Shown here: positions 61,951-64,000 of the stretch, piece by piece
Numbering within the stretch: position 1 is the stretch's first letter
Layout of the letters: every line of letters begins with the position of its first letter
From: Tomocerus qinae
Lineage: Eukaryota > Arthropoda > Collembola > Entomobryomorpha > Tomoceridae
Length of the DNA: 64,000 bases
Assembly (NCBI GenBank): GCA_020055645.1
Contig: CM034546.1
Location: forward strand, 91,512,001 to 91,576,000
Direction of reading: 5' to 3'
Made by a program: the position numbers and the translations under genes
The notes under the pieces: model-generated
What the model was told of the DNA's origin: nothing
Seen by the model: only the letters and a program-made list of their open reading frames with translations
Database searches by the model: none

Positions 61951-64000
61951 TTAAAGAAATGAGATTAATGTAATTTACCAAAGTAAGTAACCGTTTGTTA
62001 ATGGAGCTGTGAGCAAAGTGAATCTTAACACAATTGTGCACAAGAACAGTTCATTTATACCGATACCGTAATATTATAAATATACCTACTGTATTTACAT
62101 TACCTGCGACTAGGGTATTAATATTCAGAGCAAAAAATCACATTAAGTTATAAATACAAACTAGAGTGTCTAGTTACAATAGTTAGATGATTAAGAGATA
62201 CATTTGACATGGACAAAAGTATTGTGCTAATGGTACTCTTTTAATTTCTTCTGCATACCATTACTTTTAATTACATTACACTATGTATTGTTTACACATA
62301 ATTTGTCGCTCATTTAATTAGACATAATTATTTAGGTTTTTGGGTAGCTCTTCAAGAGTAAATGAGACATTTTTGAGTGCTGGTTGTTTTCAGTTGTGTC
62401 AGTTATTATTAATACTTTACCAACAACTTAATTTATTGTTAGGTAGTTTTACATTTAAAACTCGAAGAGTAACAATGTGCCAGTTTTGTACTAATTCCAG
62501 ATTGTCTCTGGTATGCATTTGCAGCAGCTAACAAGGAGAAAATGGTTAAGGCTAAACTGTATCAACGAAATAAAAAATAATTTGGCATTTGCACTAACAT
62601 GAAAAATTAAATAGCAATACTGCTGGTTTTAAAACTAATTTTTAATGAGTATAAGTATATGTTACTGTTGTCAGTTAAGTGTATGATGCTACTGAAGTGT
62701 TGGGGTAATAAAGTTTCAGACCAAACAAAACTATTAAAATGATGAAAATTCTTCAAGATGGTTGGCTCTAGTTGATTTACAAATAATAAAAATGCATTAA
62801 TGATATACTCTGCAGTTAATTACCCATTCTAATCCAAGTGCAAATTCATTTCTCTTCATTGGCTACATGTGGATATCACGATGTACAGTAGTGATATACA
62901 TGGTAAAACAATAACAACATTTTGAGATCGTAGCTGTCTGAGATCAACAGAAAGGTTAACATCTCTGCTGCTGTGCCATTTACTAAGATTGATCAAGTTC
63001 CCTCTAACACGTTAAATCCTCACTTTCTCAAGGAATTCTCGTGATATTATGTGAGTATTACGCTTGGGCTTGCCGTCCTTATCCTTACAGTTACACAGTT
63101 ACGGCTATATTATTTTCATCTATCTGTATGCATGATCATGTTTGTATACAGTCACAGAATACATGTTTATATACACTTACAACCGTCTCAACTTTCACAA
63201 CTTGTAAGTGAAACAAACACCGTTATGTCATCATGCAAAACATTATGTGACTGAATTGTTGGCAACAATAACGGAACCTATAAATACAATAGTACCAAAA
63301 CATTGTTTAATTTAAGAGTTTTGCTTTAGCTTTCATCACATAAAGCATTCGCTCCTAAGGAAAAATTCGCTCTGAAGTAATAAGAAATATTTGTGTGCAT
63401 CAAATTATGAAATGAAAAGCATTGTCAGGCGTGTCCTCTACGGTCTGCATCAATCTATGATTATATATTATTTGCAGTTTCCATTATTGGTACTTTAAAG
63501 ATATATATTGTAAATTGGCAAAGTGAGAATTATTAACATTCTTTAAAAATTAAAATTAATACAAAGCTTGTATATATAGTTCAAGTAATTACACGATTCA
63601 CTGTTACTCTACTTAATAAGTTGACGAAGCAAGTCATAATCTTACTAAAACATAACAATAAATTAAATATAGCCTTGGAGCATGGTTACATTCATTATTT
63701 CTTTTCATTAGTACGGTGTTTAGTGTATACTATATACAAATCATACACGTATAATCGTTTACATCAAGGCAGCTATAATTGCTTGCAGCATTTGGCAAAT
63801 AATTTTCAAGATCACCTTTCAAGTATTTATGATTACGAAGTTACACTAAATCTACTAAATAATTAATTATAATAATCTTTAACAATGCTAATCATGCATA
63901 TGAATAGCACATTACTAATCTGTATTTAGACAAAATAGATATAGAATATTTAAGTACAGGCAAAACTCTGGTTCTTGAATCCTTTATATATAGGATACGT
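61951..64000. other. Non-coding sequence to window end
   Basis: About 2 kb of AT-rich sequence. Frames of 63-81 codons on the plus strand (62340, 63051, 63621) show no domain or signal and are not accepted as genes. Confidence 0.4.

Overview
This is an AT-rich, intron-containing animal nuclear sequence, most likely from an arthropod. The grounds are an apolipoprotein-D-type lipocalin split by GT-AG introns from 88 bp to about 5 kb, long gene-poor intervals full of cryptically simple GTAGGTA-, CTGTCTG- and GACTCGACTT-type sequence, a Ty3/gypsy-like Gag and a FLYWCH/MULE-type transposon fragment. A springtail or other basal hexapod would fit, but the species cannot be fixed from sequence alone.

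Layout. (1) 1-655: last exon of a gene running in from the left, encoding a cysteine-rich ectodomain, one transmembrane helix and a short basic tail. (2) 656-15306: no convincing gene except a weak candidate small secreted protein at 8827-9096. (3) 15311-23015: a complete LTR retrotransposon on the minus strand. Its two 423-bp LTRs look identical by eye, and it has a 4-bp target duplication, a tRNA-Phe-like primer site and a polypurine tract. It encodes Gag but no reverse transcriptase or integrase. A degenerate retropepsin-like segment lies upstream of gag, a 268-codon open frame follows gag in the same frame after one TAG, and three different minisatellite arrays fill the place where pol would be. 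(4) 23020-49770: about 27 kb without a recognisable coding exon. It holds a candidate TATA promoter and non-coding first exon near 27.36-27.93 kb, a short perfect hairpin near 32.7 kb, and two large inverted-repeat elements at 40.33-41.10 kb. (5) 49776-50853: a TA-flanked terminal-inverted-repeat transposon with an acidic coding remnant. (6) 51732-61457: the lipocalin gene, five coding exons, 234 residues. Its large second intron carries an antisense terminal-inverted-repeat element (57349-58161) encoding a FLYWCH zinc-finger fragment. (7) 61458-64000: 3' UTR with AATAAA, then nothing recognised.

The most unusual object is the LTR element. It appears to have moved very recently although it lacks pol, so it must depend on enzymes supplied in trans. 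Its Gag frame, rearranged protease remnant and tandem arrays make it resemble the Gag-only non-autonomous (TR-GAG-like) elements described in plants, here in an animal. The lipocalin gene is otherwise a canonical secreted ApoD-like protein. Its 5' UTR must be spliced from upstream, and it may have an alternative 3' end that removes the fourth conserved cysteine. All functional statements come from motif reading; no database search was possible.
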